Of a DNA stretch of 64,000 nucleotides, positions 43,039 to 52,237 are shown in pieces. The first letter of the stretch is position 1. Every line of letters begins with the position of its first letter. A program made the position numbers and the translations under genes. The DNA comes from Alphaproteobacteria bacterium (GTDB lineage: Bacteria; Pseudomonadota; Alphaproteobacteria; GCA-2731375). The stretch covers positions 72,727 to 136,726 of the forward strand of contig JADHTB010000010.1 of the NCBI GenBank assembly GCA_016776605.1, read 5' to 3'. The notes below the pieces were generated by a model. It saw only the letters and a list, made by a program, of their open reading frames with translations, had not been told where the DNA came from and made no database searches.

Positions 43039-43932
43039 TCAGCCAAGCCCCTTTATCTGTGCCACCACGGCCATCACATTGCGGGCCTGTTTCAGGTGCG
43101 GCATGTCGAGCATCTTGCCCTCCAGTCCAACCGTGCCCAGGCCTGGGTTCTGTGCGAACACATCGATCACGCGCTGGGCGTGGGCGACCTCTTCCTCGGA
43201 CGGCGTGAAGGCGCGGTTGATCACGTCCGACTGGGCCGGGTGAATGGCGATCTTGCCGAAAAAGCCGGCACGCCGGTCGCGCAGACATTCCGCCTCCAAG
43301 CCTTCCAGATCACGGAAGTCGACATAGACGACGCCGACCGGCTGCACTTCGATCGCCCGCGCGGTAGACAGACACAGCGACTTGGCCATCAGATAAACAT
43401 CGTCATAGTCGCCGGTGGCTGGATTGCGGTTGTCCGAAGCGCCAAGGGCCGCCGCCAGATCCTCACCGCCCCAGGTCATCGCCGCCAGACGGTCGGAAAC
43501 CCCATCCAGATAGGTATGGAAGGTCAACAGCGAGGCGGCGGTTTCCGTCGACACGCAATGGATCTTGGTGGAATCAGGCGGCAGGCCTTCGCGAGCCTCC
43601 AGGGCCGAAAGATAGTGCGCCAGCGTGTTGACGTCGTCCGCCGAATACACCTTTGGCAGGACGATGCCGTCGGGGGCGCCGGCCATCACCGCGGCCAGAT
43701 CGGGTAATGACAGCTCGGTATCCAGCGGATTGATCCGCACCCAAAGCTGTTGGCGGGCGCGGTCCGGATGGGCCGTGAGATAGTCGCGAACCATTTCGCG
43801 GGCAATCTCCTGGCGGTCATCGGAGACCGAATCTTCCAGATCCAGGATCAGCGCATCGGCGGGATTGTCCCGCCCCTTGGCCAGCTTGCGTTCGCTATCA
43901 CCGGGCACGAACAACCACGAGCGGATGATCAT
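43039..43932 (-). CDS. HpcH/HpaI/CitE-family acyl-CoA lyase
   Basis: A TIM-barrel lyase of 297 aa of the citrate lyase beta type. It shows RSWLFVPGDSERKLAKGRD at the start, ALILDLEDSVSDDRQEIARE near residue 28, LWVRINPLDTELS near 62, DGIVLPKVYSAD near 88 and the later MTWGGEDLAAALG. Glu and Asp of LDLEDSV bind magnesium. The family cleaves or forms malyl-, citramalyl- and methylmalyl-CoA. The start overlaps the MaoC stop (ATGA). With the MaoC and CaiB neighbours, a citramalyl-CoA or beta-methylmalyl-CoA lyase is the best guess. Confidence 0.87.
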   Translation of the reverse strand: MIIRSWLFVPGDSERKLAKGRDNPADALILDLEDSVSDDRQEIAREMVRDYLTAHPDRARQQLWVRINPLDTELSLPDLAAVMAGAPDGIVLPKVYSADDVNTLAHYLSALEAREGLPPDSTKIHCVSTETAASLLTFHTYLDGVSDRLAAMTWGGEDLAAALGASDNRNPATGDYDDVYLMAKSLCLSTARAIEVQPVGVVYVDFRDLEGLEAECLRDRRAGFFGKIAIHPAQSDVINRAFTPSEEEVAHAQRVIDVFAQNPGLGTVGLEGKMLDMPHLKQARNVMAVVAQIKGLG

Positions 43933-44381
43933 GCCGGCTGCTTCATCATCAGGCCGATGCGGATGCAATACGCGACTTCCTCGTCGCGCTGGTTGAAGCC
44001 GAAATGCTCGAACGTCACCAGACCGGCATCGGGCCGCGACTTGCTCTCGCGCTTTTCCTTGATCTTGGTAAGGGAACGAATGGTATCGCCGTGAAATACC
44101 GGATTGACGAAGCGCACGTCGGTCATACCCAGATTGCCCAGGGTGGTGCCAATGGTGGTGTCGCCCACCGTGACGCCAATTACCAGGCCCAGGGTAAACA
44201 GGCTGTTGACGATGCGCTGGCCGTACATGGTGCCTTTGCAGAATTCCTCGTCCAGATGCAAGGGCTGGGGGTTATGGGTCATGGCGCAAAACATGATGTT
44301 GTCCATTTCCGTCACCGTGCGCGTCAGCCCGTGCTTGAACTCCATGCCCACTTCAAATTGTTCGTAATACAAACCGCTCAT
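43929..44381 (-). CDS. MaoC-family acyl-CoA hydratase
   Basis: A hot-dog-fold dehydratase of 150 aa: YYEQFEVGMEFKHGLTRTVT at the start, then MDNIMFCAMTHNPQPLHLDE (residues about 28-47), carrying the Asn and His of the R-hydratase 2 motif. NSLFTLGLVIGVTVGDTTIG and FHGDTIRSLTKIKEKRESKS follow. It hydrates a 2-enoyl-CoA. ATG at 44381 follows AAGGAG, and the longer ORF start lacks such a site. As first gene of the MaoC-CitE-CaiB operon it is a candidate mesaconyl-CoA or itaconyl-CoA hydratase. Confidence 0.87.
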   Translation of the reverse strand: MSGLYYEQFEVGMEFKHGLTRTVTEMDNIMFCAMTHNPQPLHLDEEFCKGTMYGQRIVNSLFTLGLVIGVTVGDTTIGTTLGNLGMTDVRFVNPVFHGDTIRSLTKIKEKRESKSRPDAGLVTFEHFGFNQRDEEVAYCIRIGLMMKQPA

Positions 44382-44581
44382 CAGGTTACTCCTTTGGCCC
44401 GCAACCGGGCAAAACATCGGCTATAAGATTTCCTATTGAATGGCGAAGTCTAGCGAACCCGCCACCCTCGCGAAAGCGGCGGGGTGCGGCGGTGTTGAAT
44501 TTAGTTTACTCCGAGCTGTAACGGGGTTCAGCCGGGCAACGGTAGATGACTAAATCAAGATGAGGGATGGAGTGTCGATAT

Positions 44582-45025
44582 ATGGCCATTGAATTACGTA
44601 ACGCAGTTGCAGAAGACGAGATTCGCTGCATTGAATTGCTTTCCGAATTGCGGTCCGCGACGGGTTCAAATCCCAGACAGCCGTCGCAGAAATCATTTCA
44701 ACAGCTGCTGACAAAAGAGCGGGGGGAAATTGTGCTTGCGGTTGAAGGCGCGGAGATCCTGGGCATGGCGACGGTTAGTTACAATCTGGCAATGCGATAT
44801 GGCGGAGAATACTGTCAGCTGGAAGAGTTGATCGTGATGCCCGCGGCGCGAGGCAAGAATATAGGGGGCTTGTTGGTGCAGCGAGCCATCGACAATGCCC
44901 GATCGCGGGGATGCGCGGAAATGGGGCTATATCTGCTGGAAACCACAGAGCATAACCGGCCATTTTATGCGAAATACGGGTTCGAGGTTATTGGCACGGA
45001 AATGCGAAGAAACCTGGCCGGCTAG
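44582..45025 (+). CDS. GNAT-family N-acetyltransferase
   Basis: A 147-aa acetyl-CoA-dependent acyltransferase. The N-terminal strand and helix MAIELRNAVAEDEIRCIELL are followed by GMATVSYNLAMRYGGEYCQL, and the acetyl-CoA pyrophosphate loop is MPAARGKNIGGLLVQRAID near residue 88. The end HNRPFYAKYGFEVIGTEM is the family's motif B. The acceptor is unknown. GGAG lies nine bases before ATG 44582; ATG 44567 is possible. The stop overlaps that of the converging acyl-CoA dehydrogenase in CTAG. Confidence 0.88.
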   Translation: MAIELRNAVAEDEIRCIELLSELRSATGSNPRQPSQKSFQQLLTKERGEIVLAVEGAEILGMATVSYNLAMRYGGEYCQLEELIVMPAARGKNIGGLLVQRAIDNARSRGCAEMGLYLLETTEHNRPFYAKYGFEVIGTEMRRNLAG

Positions 45026-46188
45026 TATGATTTTGGCAGGTCCAGGGCCTTTTCGGCCAGATAGCTGAGGATCAATTGCGGGCTGATGGGGGCCAAGCGG
45101 TGGATCAGGCATTCACGGTAATAGCGTTCCACATGGAATTCCTTGGCATAGCCCATGCCGCCGTGGGTCATCACCGCATTGGTGCAGGCCTTGTAGGCCG
45201 CCTCGGCCGCCAAATATTTTCCGGCATTTGCCTCCTTGCCGCAATCCTGGCCGGCGTCGTACAGGGCGGCGGCGTGAAAAGCCATTAAGTTGGCCGCTTC
45301 CAATTCCGCCCAGGATGCCGCCAGGGGATGCTGGATGGCTTGGTTCATACCGATCGGCCGGCCGAACACCACCCGCTCGCGCGCATAATCGGCGGCGTGC
45401 CGCAAAGCGCAACGGCCAAGCCCCACCATGGAGGCGGAGATTAAAATCCGTTCGGCATTCAGGCCGTGCAGCAGATAGCGGAAGCCCTTGCCTTCCTCGC
45501 CGATCAGATCGCCTTTCGGAATACGCAATCCATCAATAAAGACCTGGTTGGAATCGACGCTCTTGCGGCCCATTTTGTCGATCGGCCGGATCTCCACATA
45601 GTCCCGGTCCAGGTCCGTATAGAACAACGACAACCCGTCGATGGGTTTCTTCGTCTCCGAGATGTCCTTGGTGCGCGCGATCAACAGCATCTTGTTGCTT
45701 TGCAGCGCGGTGGAGGTCCAGATCTTCTCGCCTTTGACCAGATAATGATCGCCTTTATCCACCGCGCGGGTTTTCAGGCGGGTGGTATCCAGCCCGGTAT
45801 TGGGTTCGGTCACCGCGAAACAGGCAATGTCATCGCGGCGGATAATGGGCGGCAGCCAGCGCTGTTTCTGTTCCTCGGTGCCGAACACCACCACCGGGTT
45901 CAGGCCAAACATACCGATTGCGATGGCGGCAAATCCGGCGTTACCCGCACCTGCCTCGGTAATCGCCTGGACCATGATCGCCGCCTCGGTGATGCCAAGG
46001 CCGCTGCCGCCGTATTCTTCGGGCATGGCGATACCCATCCAGCCGTCATCGGCCAGGGCCCGGCAGAAATCCTCCGGAAAGACGCCGTCCGTATCCCGGT
46101 CCAGCCAATATTGGTCATCGAAGCGCTGGCACAGCCGGGTAACACTGTCCCTGATCTGTTGTTGTTCCGGAGTCCAAAAATGGCCCAT
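45022..46188 (-). CDS. Acyl-CoA dehydrogenase
   Basis: An FAD-dependent acyl-CoA dehydrogenase, 388 aa. It shows IACFAVTEPNTGLDTTRLKT near residue 120, KGEKIWTSTALQSNKMLLIA near 152, the helical EANLMAFHAAALYDAGQDCG near 312, and MTHGGMGYAKEFHVERYYRE near 345. The last residues (SYLAEKALDLPKSY) are of a subfamily with unknown acyl preference. It lies directly downstream of a LigB-type dioxygenase and a methyltransferase on the same strand. Its TAG stop overlaps that of the GNAT gene. Confidence 0.9.
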   Translation of the reverse strand: MGHFWTPEQQQIRDSVTRLCQRFDDQYWLDRDTDGVFPEDFCRALADDGWMGIAMPEEYGGSGLGITEAAIMVQAITEAGAGNAGFAAIAIGMFGLNPVVVFGTEEQKQRWLPPIIRRDDIACFAVTEPNTGLDTTRLKTRAVDKGDHYLVKGEKIWTSTALQSNKMLLIARTKDISETKKPIDGLSLFYTDLDRDYVEIRPIDKMGRKSVDSNQVFIDGLRIPKGDLIGEEGKGFRYLLHGLNAERILISASMVGLGRCALRHAADYARERVVFGRPIGMNQAIQHPLAASWAELEAANLMAFHAAALYDAGQDCGKEANAGKYLAAEAAYKACTNAVMTHGGMGYAKEFHVERYYRECLIHRLAPISPQLILSYLAEKALDLPKSY

Positions 46189-46196
46189 GTCAGTAC

Positions 46197-47000
46197 CTAT
46201 CCAAAAGCAAAAGCGGTCATACCCAAACTACCCCATTCGAAACTGCGGTGCATAGTCCGCCCCGTCCCGCCCCCTGCCGCACCCCCTGCCCCGGCAGCGG
46301 TCAGCAGGGGCTGAAAATGTTCGTCGCGGGGATGGGCCATTGCCGCATGGGGGGCCAGGGCCCGGTAGTCCACCAGATCGGCGAAGGCGCCGGCCTCAAC
46401 CCTGTCCGTTACCCAGGCTTCGAATTCAACGGCCCAGGCCGGGCTGGGACCGTCCACGGGCAGGCCGCCGGTGCGGCGTTGGTAGACATCGCCCAGATTG
46501 TGCGTGATGGCGCCGCTGCCCAGGATCAAGATGCCGTCATGACGCAGGGGCGCCAATGCCTGGCCGACGGCAAATTGATGCCCTGGGCCAAGGTGGTGCT
46601 GAATGGATAATTGCGTGACCGGAATATCAGCCGCCTCATAGGCCAGCAACAACGGTATCCAGGCGCCGTGGTCCAGGCCCCGGTTGCCATCCCTGTCGCA
46701 GGGCAGGCCGGCATCGGCCAGCAATCCCACGACCCGTTCGGCCAGCTGGGGCGCGCCCGGCGCCGAGTAGTGCATCTGGTACAACTCATCGGGAAAGCCG
46801 CCGAAATCATAGATGGTCTCGGGCGTGGCGGCGGTGCTGACCACGGGCTGTTCGCTTTCCCAATGGGCCGAGACGCACAGAATGCCCTGGGGCCGCTCGA
46901 TCAGCGCACCCAGGCCGCGAAAAAATTCATGCGCCGGGGTCGCCAGCAGCGCCATCATGGGGCTGCCGTGGCTGATAAACAGGCTGGGCAATGTTGTCAC
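46197..47000 (-). CDS. LigB-type extradiol dioxygenase (4,5-DOPA dioxygenase-like)
   Basis: A class III ring-opening dioxygenase, 267 aa, using a mononuclear metal. It begins TLPSLFISHGSPMMALL (metal His in SHGSP), has ILCVSAHWESEQPVVSTA near residue 43, GLDHGAWIPLLLAYEAADIP near 115 and ILGSGAITHNLGDVY near 165. The fold matches YgiD and plant DOPA dioxygenases, which open catechols. GTG at 47000 is the start: AAGG lies eight bases before it, overlapping the methyltransferase stop region. This suggests translational coupling with the methyltransferase gene. Confidence 0.87.
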   Translation of the reverse strand: MTTLPSLFISHGSPMMALLATPAHEFFRGLGALIERPQGILCVSAHWESEQPVVSTAATPETIYDFGGFPDELYQMHYSAPGAPQLAERVVGLLADAGLPCDRDGNRGLDHGAWIPLLLAYEAADIPVTQLSIQHHLGPGHQFAVGQALAPLRHDGILILGSGAITHNLGDVYQRRTGGLPVDGPSPAWAVEFEAWVTDRVEAGAFADLVDYRALAPHAAMAHPRDEHFQPLLTAAGAGGAAGGGTGRTMHRSFEWGSLGMTAFAFG

Positions 47001-47010
47001 GCTGTTGCCT

Positions 47011-48033
47011 TCAGGCCGGCTTGCGGCCAGTAATATGTTGCAGAATGTCGGGTATGAATTCCCGCACCCGGACATCGAGGAACCCGGCCGCCTCGAAATA
47101 GCCGATGCAGTCGCTTGGCGTGTGCGGCAGAGCCGTGGATTGAAACAGGGCGCCGTGCATGGCGCACATGGCGGGGATCAAGGGGCCGTTCCAATCTTCG
47201 TTGACCATTTCGCCACAGATATGCATCTCGCCGCCAGGCTCCAGGGCATCGAAGGCTTTTTGCACCACGGATTGGATCACCGCGCCGGAATATTGCGGCA
47301 GGTTGGAGTTCATCAAAATCACGTCGGCGCCGCTGGGAAAGGGATCGGCGGTGAAATCGCAGGCCTCCGCCGTGACCCGGTCGGCCACCTCATTTTCGGC
47401 GATGAAATCGCGGGACACCACCACGACTTCCGGCAAATCCAGCACCACCGCTTGGATTTCCGGGTATTGCTTGGCCGCCTGGATCGAATAGGCCCCCGAA
47501 CCGCCGCCCAGATCCAAAATCTTGCGCCGACCGGTCAGGTCCACCTCGCGCAGAAATTTCCGCGCCGCGCCCATGCCGACCGAGGCGGTGGCCTGATGAT
47601 AGCGCCGGGCATGTTCCACGGTGAACCCTTCGGTATAGAAGCCGAGCGATTTCTCCTCTCCCGTCGCCTGAAGCCGTTGACCCAATTCACCCCAGGCACC
47701 CCACTGGTGATGGAACCAATGTACCCAGGCCCCGGCATAACCGGGCTGATCCTGAACCAGAAAGCGCGCCACATCCGGGGCATTGCGGAAACCTCCACCA
47801 TCCCGCTCGATCAGGCCCAGGGTCAACAGGGCGACGACCATGCGCTGGGTGTTGGGTAATGTGATATCCAATGCCTGGGCGATGCTCTCGGCGCTGTCAC
47901 CATGATTGGCGACGGCGGTAAAAAATCCGGCCTCGATAGCGCCGAACAAGACCGCTGATTGGGTAAAGGCCCAGGACAATTTTTGCAGACGAACCGTTGT
48001 TGGCCGTTCCATGTTTGCTGGCGCTTGGCTCAT
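47011..48033 (-). CDS. SAM-dependent O-methyltransferase (PF00891-like)
   Basis: A 340-aa class I methyltransferase of the caffeate/acetylserotonin O-methyltransferase type. The N-terminal winged-helix dimerisation domain (WAFTQSAVLFGAIEAGFF to about residue 95) is followed by the SAM-binding motif KILDLGGGSGAYSIQAAKQY near 167. AVVLDLPEVVVVSRDFI and DVILMNSNLPQYS lie further on. The substrate is unknown, but pairing with an extradiol dioxygenase points to a phenolic compound. An ATG 21 bases downstream (MERPTT) is an alternative start. Confidence 0.85.
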   Translation of the reverse strand: MSQAPANMERPTTVRLQKLSWAFTQSAVLFGAIEAGFFTAVANHGDSAESIAQALDITLPNTQRMVVALLTLGLIERDGGGFRNAPDVARFLVQDQPGYAGAWVHWFHHQWGAWGELGQRLQATGEEKSLGFYTEGFTVEHARRYHQATASVGMGAARKFLREVDLTGRRKILDLGGGSGAYSIQAAKQYPEIQAVVLDLPEVVVVSRDFIAENEVADRVTAEACDFTADPFPSGADVILMNSNLPQYSGAVIQSVVQKAFDALEPGGEMHICGEMVNEDWNGPLIPAMCAMHGALFQSTALPHTPSDCIGYFEAAGFLDVRVREFIPDILQHITGRKPA

Positions 48034-48071
48034 GACTTGGTTTCCGTTCCACTATTTCTTCGGATCATCCG

Positions 48072-49223
48072 TTAACGATACAGCATTTGCGAAGCCAGGG
48101 CGGCGCCCTCGGCCAGAGCCGCCAGTTTGTCCCAGACGATTTGTTCATCCACGGCGGCGAAACCGGCTGCCGTTTCGAAGCCGCAGTCGGTGCACGCGAT
48201 GATCCGCGTCGGATCGCTAACCGCCTCGGCGACGCGTCGGATACGATCGGCCACGGTACGGGGATGCTCGACATAATTCGTGGTGGTGTCGATTACGCCA
48301 GCCAGCAGCAAGCCATCTTCGGGCAGGTCAAAGCTCTCGAAACAACGATATTCATGTTCGTGGCGGGGATTGGCCATGGACAGCAGCAGGCCCTGGGCCC
48401 GGGCCTGGGCGATGGTCGGCCAGATCTCCTCCAACGGTACATCGAAAACATGCGGCCCTTCGTAATTGCCCCAACAGACATGCAGACGCACCCGGTCGCG
48501 TGGAATATCGGCCAGGGCCCGGTTGATGGCTGCCATGACACAATTGGCAAAGCGCAGGAAGTCTTCCACCGGCTGATCCTGAAACAGGGCATGACGCTCC
48601 ATGGCCAGATCGGGGGCATCTATTTGCAGCAATAGGCCGGCCTTGACGATGGCGTGATACTCCACCGAAAGGGCGGTGGCCAGGGCGTCGATATAGCTTT
48701 CGATATCCGGGTAAAAGTCATTCTGCATGGCGGCGGCAATGATGCCGGGCGAGGGCGCCGTCATGAAGGCTTCGGTGAAATTTCGGCCTTGCAGCAAGCC
48801 ATTCAGGCGGTTGCATTCCCCCTCGATTGCGCCGTTATCGGAATAACTGACCGCCCCGACCGCCTTTGGCGCCTGCATCAGCGAGACTCGGTGTTCCGCC
48901 GTCGTCATGCCGAGCAACTTTTTGCGATAGCCTTCATACATGGTCATATCGGCCATCAGGCGGCGATCGCTGTGGCCGCCAAATCCCGTCATGCGGTATT
49001 GCACATAGGTAAAGAAGCTTTCCCGTCCCATCTCGCCGTCATTGACCACGTCCAGGCCGGCGGCAATCTGTTTATCCAGGGCCTCGGCTGTTGCCGTTTC
49101 AACCGCCTGCGTCAGTTCCACCCCTGCCGCCGCCTCGCCCGCCGCCAGCAGACGCCGCAATTCACCGGGCCGGGGCAGACTGCCCGCATGGGTCGTCAGA
49201 ATTCTGGTCTCGCTGGTTTGCAT
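48072..49223 (-). CDS. Cobalamin-independent methionine synthase-like (MetE C-domain) protein
   Basis: A 383-aa protein matching only the catalytic C-terminal barrel of MetE. It has TTHAGSLPRPGELRRLLAAG at the start, VNDGEMGRESFFTYVQYRMT near residue 60, LQIDAPDLAMERHALF near 200, HVCWGNYEGPHVFDVP near 250 and the zinc-ligand segment IIACTDCGFETAAGF near 345. Stand-alone forms use small methyl donors other than folate polyglutamate, and many have unknown roles. ATG at 49223 is the start. It heads the MetE-like, methyltransferase, dioxygenase and dehydrogenase series on the minus strand. Confidence 0.85.
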   Translation of the reverse strand: MQTSETRILTTHAGSLPRPGELRRLLAAGEAAAGVELTQAVETATAEALDKQIAAGLDVVNDGEMGRESFFTYVQYRMTGFGGHSDRRLMADMTMYEGYRKKLLGMTTAEHRVSLMQAPKAVGAVSYSDNGAIEGECNRLNGLLQGRNFTEAFMTAPSPGIIAAAMQNDFYPDIESYIDALATALSVEYHAIVKAGLLLQIDAPDLAMERHALFQDQPVEDFLRFANCVMAAINRALADIPRDRVRLHVCWGNYEGPHVFDVPLEEIWPTIAQARAQGLLLSMANPRHEHEYRCFESFDLPEDGLLLAGVIDTTTNYVEHPRTVADRIRRVAEAVSDPTRIIACTDCGFETAAGFAAVDEQIVWDKLAALAEGAALASQMLYR

Positions 49224-49624
49224 AGCTCTGCCTTCATGCTGCGCTGCGGCCAAGCGCCGGTCATGAAAGCTTAAACGCGAAAGGCCCCCAGGGGAATGGC
49301 GCGGCAACCAACAAGAGAGCGCAACCGGGCATTCGGACAGCCAATCGATGGCTACGATATATAGACGTTTCAGACCATCCCAGGGTGATCGCAATGCAGC
49401 AAGTCCGCTACCGAGGTCAAAGCAGAAATGGGCCTGACGCCATATTAGGCTCGAAGAATGCCAGGAGCATTACATCAGACAAGTCTAATAAAAAACGGTT
49501 CCGGAGGTCAATCGTAACCAAAATTGCGCCCAGATGCCGATAAGTGGGAACGGTGGTGAATGAGTGCGATCAAGGCAATACGCCGACGAATTGACCAGGG
49601 CGAGGACAATCAGCCAAGTCAAAA
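49224..49624. other. Intergenic region without recognised gene
   Basis: This 401-base gap between the antiporter stop and the MetE-like start holds an AT-rich stretch (around 49350-49362, ATATATAGACG) that could be promoter sequence. No conserved coding or RNA gene was seen. Confidence 0.5.
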
Positions 49625-50860
49625 TTATGCGCTGTCACGCCCGTTGGAAAACACCCGTTTCAGGATGACCGGGCTCAGCACGGTGGTCACCACCGCCATC
49701 ACCACCACGGCGGAAAACAGGTTCTCAACGATACGGTTTTCGGGACCGACGGTGTCGAACAGCCCGGCATTCAGGGCGATACCGGCGATGACCAGTTCGA
49801 CGGCGCCGCGTGGGCTCATGCCGACGCCGATCGCCGTCGCGTCCCTGGCGGAAAATCCTGCCGCCCGGGCGGCGCCACCGGCACCGGCGATCTTGCCGAA
49901 AAAGGCGCAGGCGATCAGCAGGCCGGCGAACACCGGCGCGCCACTCAACGCGCCGAGATCGAGGTTGAAGCCGATTGAGGCGAAGAAGATCGGCGCCAGG
50001 AAGCCGAAGGTCATCGCCGAGACATTGCTCTTCACCCGTTCGTAGCTCTCCGCGTCGATGGTTCTGCGGCCGAAGTAGAGACCGGCCACGAAGGCGCCAA
50101 CGATGAAGTGGAGCGCCAGCCATTCCGCCAACGCGGCAAAGGCGAAGGCGCTGGCCAGGACGGCGCTGATCTCCAGCTCCCGCGCCTTCAGATAGTGCAT
50201 CAGGCGGCCGCCCCTGGGAAACACATAGGTACCGACAATGGTGGTAACGACGAAGAACAGTGCGATCTTACCAAACAGTAAGGCAACACCCGCCAACCCC
50301 AACGGCTCACCGAAAGTCAGCAGGCCGGTCAGCCAAGCCAGCAGGATCAAGCTCAAGACGTCATCGAACACCGCCGCCGAGATGATGGTCTGGCCGATCC
50401 GGGTGGTCAATTGACCAAGGTCCATCAGGATCCGTACCGTCGCCGGCACCGCAGTGATCGCCAACGCGGTGCCGATGAACAGGCATTGGGCCAGTTTGGC
50501 GTCGCTTTCAGGTAAGAACGCCCAGCCCAGGCCGAGACCCAACGCCAGCGGCAGTGTCATGCCGCCCAGTGCCACCACCAGCGCGCTGCCCGAATACTGC
50601 AAGATCTTGTGCGGCTGCATCTCGATACCGGCGAACAGCATCAGCAGAAACATCCCCAGATCGGTGAGAGAGACGAAGACCTCGTTGCCCGCCAGGCCAA
50701 CCAGATCCGGGAAAATGTCTGGATATTCCGCGACGACGGCGCCCAGCGTAATGCCGGCGATCAACTCGCCGACCAGGGCCGGCTGGCCAACATGCTCTGC
50801 GATCTCGCCGAACACCCGGGTTGCCACCAGCAGTATCAGAAGGACGTAAAACAAATCCAT
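49625..50860 (-). CDS. Cation:proton antiporter, CPA2/KefB-like
   Basis: A PF00999 membrane antiporter of 411 aa with about 12 hydrophobic helices. It shows GQPALVGELIAGITLGAVVAE near residue 25, DLGMFLLMLFAGIEMQP near 68, ITAVPATVRILMDLGQL near 135, the conserved FDDVLSLILLAW near 165, and GVGMSPRGAVELVIAGIAL near 360. The Asp pair of active exchangers appears as DD. There is no soluble TrkA-N/RCK domain, unlike KefB or KefC, so it is a short Na+ or K+/H+ antiporter. Confidence 0.88.
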   Translation of the reverse strand: MDLFYVLLILLVATRVFGEIAEHVGQPALVGELIAGITLGAVVAEYPDIFPDLVGLAGNEVFVSLTDLGMFLLMLFAGIEMQPHKILQYSGSALVVALGGMTLPLALGLGLGWAFLPESDAKLAQCLFIGTALAITAVPATVRILMDLGQLTTRIGQTIISAAVFDDVLSLILLAWLTGLLTFGEPLGLAGVALLFGKIALFFVVTTIVGTYVFPRGGRLMHYLKARELEISAVLASAFAFAALAEWLALHFIVGAFVAGLYFGRRTIDAESYERVKSNVSAMTFGFLAPIFFASIGFNLDLGALSGAPVFAGLLIACAFFGKIAGAGGAARAAGFSARDATAIGVGMSPRGAVELVIAGIALNAGLFDTVGPENRIVENLFSAVVVMAVVTTVLSPVILKRVFSNGRDSA

Positions 50861-51183
50861 CGCAACTGGCTCGCCTCCTCGTTGCCAAGTAATTTCGCCA
50901 TATTGTCAGGAGCTTACGCGAGATGCCAGCACATCGGGTCTATCCAAGTCCGTATTTGAAGGCGTTGCGGAAATCAACTCAACTCCGGCTTAGGGTAGAA
51001 GAGTACCGGCAGCGGAAGTGGGGCAGATCTAACAAGCCCATGAAATTTCGCGACAATACCAAAAGAGCATCATGTCGCCGCAACGCGATGCACGCCCTCG
51101 CTTCCATCCTCTCTGCTGGCGTCATAGGCCAGCAACGCCTCGCCTGCCAATCTCTGGAGCAAGTGTTGGTTGAAATTCCAATT
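50861..51183. other. Intergenic region without recognised gene
   Basis: These 323 bases between the antiporter start and the end of the DUF2189 gene contain only short ORFs with no family resemblance. Promoter elements for the antiporter must lie at the left side. Confidence 0.5.
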
Positions 51184-51984
51184 TTACCCATCGTCCGGTT
51201 CAGCAGGGACAGATCTACGGTAAAGATGCCAGGATGCGTGCCCAAGTATGGGCAGTATCACGAGAAGCCCGACAAGGCCGGAAAGCAGGGAAAGGCCGAT
51301 CAGCACAGCAATCGTCATACACCAGACGATCATCGCATTTCGATTGGTCAAAACGACCTTCACACTAGTGATCATGGCGGTTACAAAATCGACATCGCGA
51401 TCAAAGAGCATCGGGAAGGAAATTACAGAGAAGGAGAAGACGGCAAGCGCGAGAACCGCCCCCACGCCGTTACCTATCATGAGAAACAGCAAGCCCATCG
51501 GCGTGGTGAGAATCACGTGCAGCAGTTCTTGAATGTTGAACGATTTCGGGCCGATAAAACCAAAAAACAACAGCGCTGCGATATCCATCCAGATGAAAAG
51601 AGAGAAGCCCGTAACGAGGGCCATCCAGCCTAGATCGCCTCGGGCTGCATTCCATACCGAACCTAGGATATTATGCCATGAAAGGGGCTCATTCCGTTCA
51701 AGGCAACGGCTAACAGCATAAAAGGCAGTTGCAATAAAAGGTGCGATCAAGGCAAAGCCAGCAGCCAATGGATAGACCAGATAGGACAGGTCGAAGTGCA
51801 CAAGCAGCAGGACAAGAACCCACCCGCCTACCGTGTAGGTACCGCTGATGGCGAGGCCATAGAGGTATGAGGCCCTGAAATCGCGCAAGGCAATTGCCAA
51901 AAGCTCCAATATTTCGATTGTCCTCACCGGCAAAGCAACCGCACCGTTTCCTGGAGTGTCCCTCGAAACCTGAACGGTCTTCAT
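51184..51984 (-). CDS. DUF2189 integral membrane protein
   Basis: A 266-aa inner-membrane protein with about six to seven hydrophobic segments (LYGLAISGTYTVGGWVLVLL, YPLAAGFALIAPFIATAFYA, and further pairs). The RNEPLSWHNILG loop and FPMLFDRDVDFVTAM are typical of DUF2189. The function is unknown. ATG at 51984 is chosen since AAGGACAGAGACC stands just before it; the ORF extends upstream to 52032. Neighbouring genes give no hint of role. Confidence 0.78.
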   Translation of the reverse strand: MKTVQVSRDTPGNGAVALPVRTIEILELLAIALRDFRASYLYGLAISGTYTVGGWVLVLLLVHFDLSYLVYPLAAGFALIAPFIATAFYAVSRCLERNEPLSWHNILGSVWNAARGDLGWMALVTGFSLFIWMDIAALLFFGFIGPKSFNIQELLHVILTTPMGLLFLMIGNGVGAVLALAVFSFSVISFPMLFDRDVDFVTAMITSVKVVLTNRNAMIVWCMTIAVLIGLSLLSGLVGLLVILPILGHASWHLYRRSVPAEPDDG

Positions 51985-52237
51985 GGTCTCTGTCCTTCGC
52001 TCTTTCTCGTCTCGCACGAGTAACAGGAGCATCAGTTTAAGGGTCTGGCCGCCGCGAAATCAATGTCTCTCGCGGGTTGGCCAATATAGGCGGCTGCGAC
52101 CTTTGTCGCGAGGGATGCCAATACCACCAGTCAATTTACCGTTCCGGCATGGTTTGCTCCGTAGCGCGATACTGTTTTCGTTCACTTGGCTGGCGGCGGC
52201 GAGAGCCGTCGCGCACGGTCTCGCCGCCTTCGCCTGG

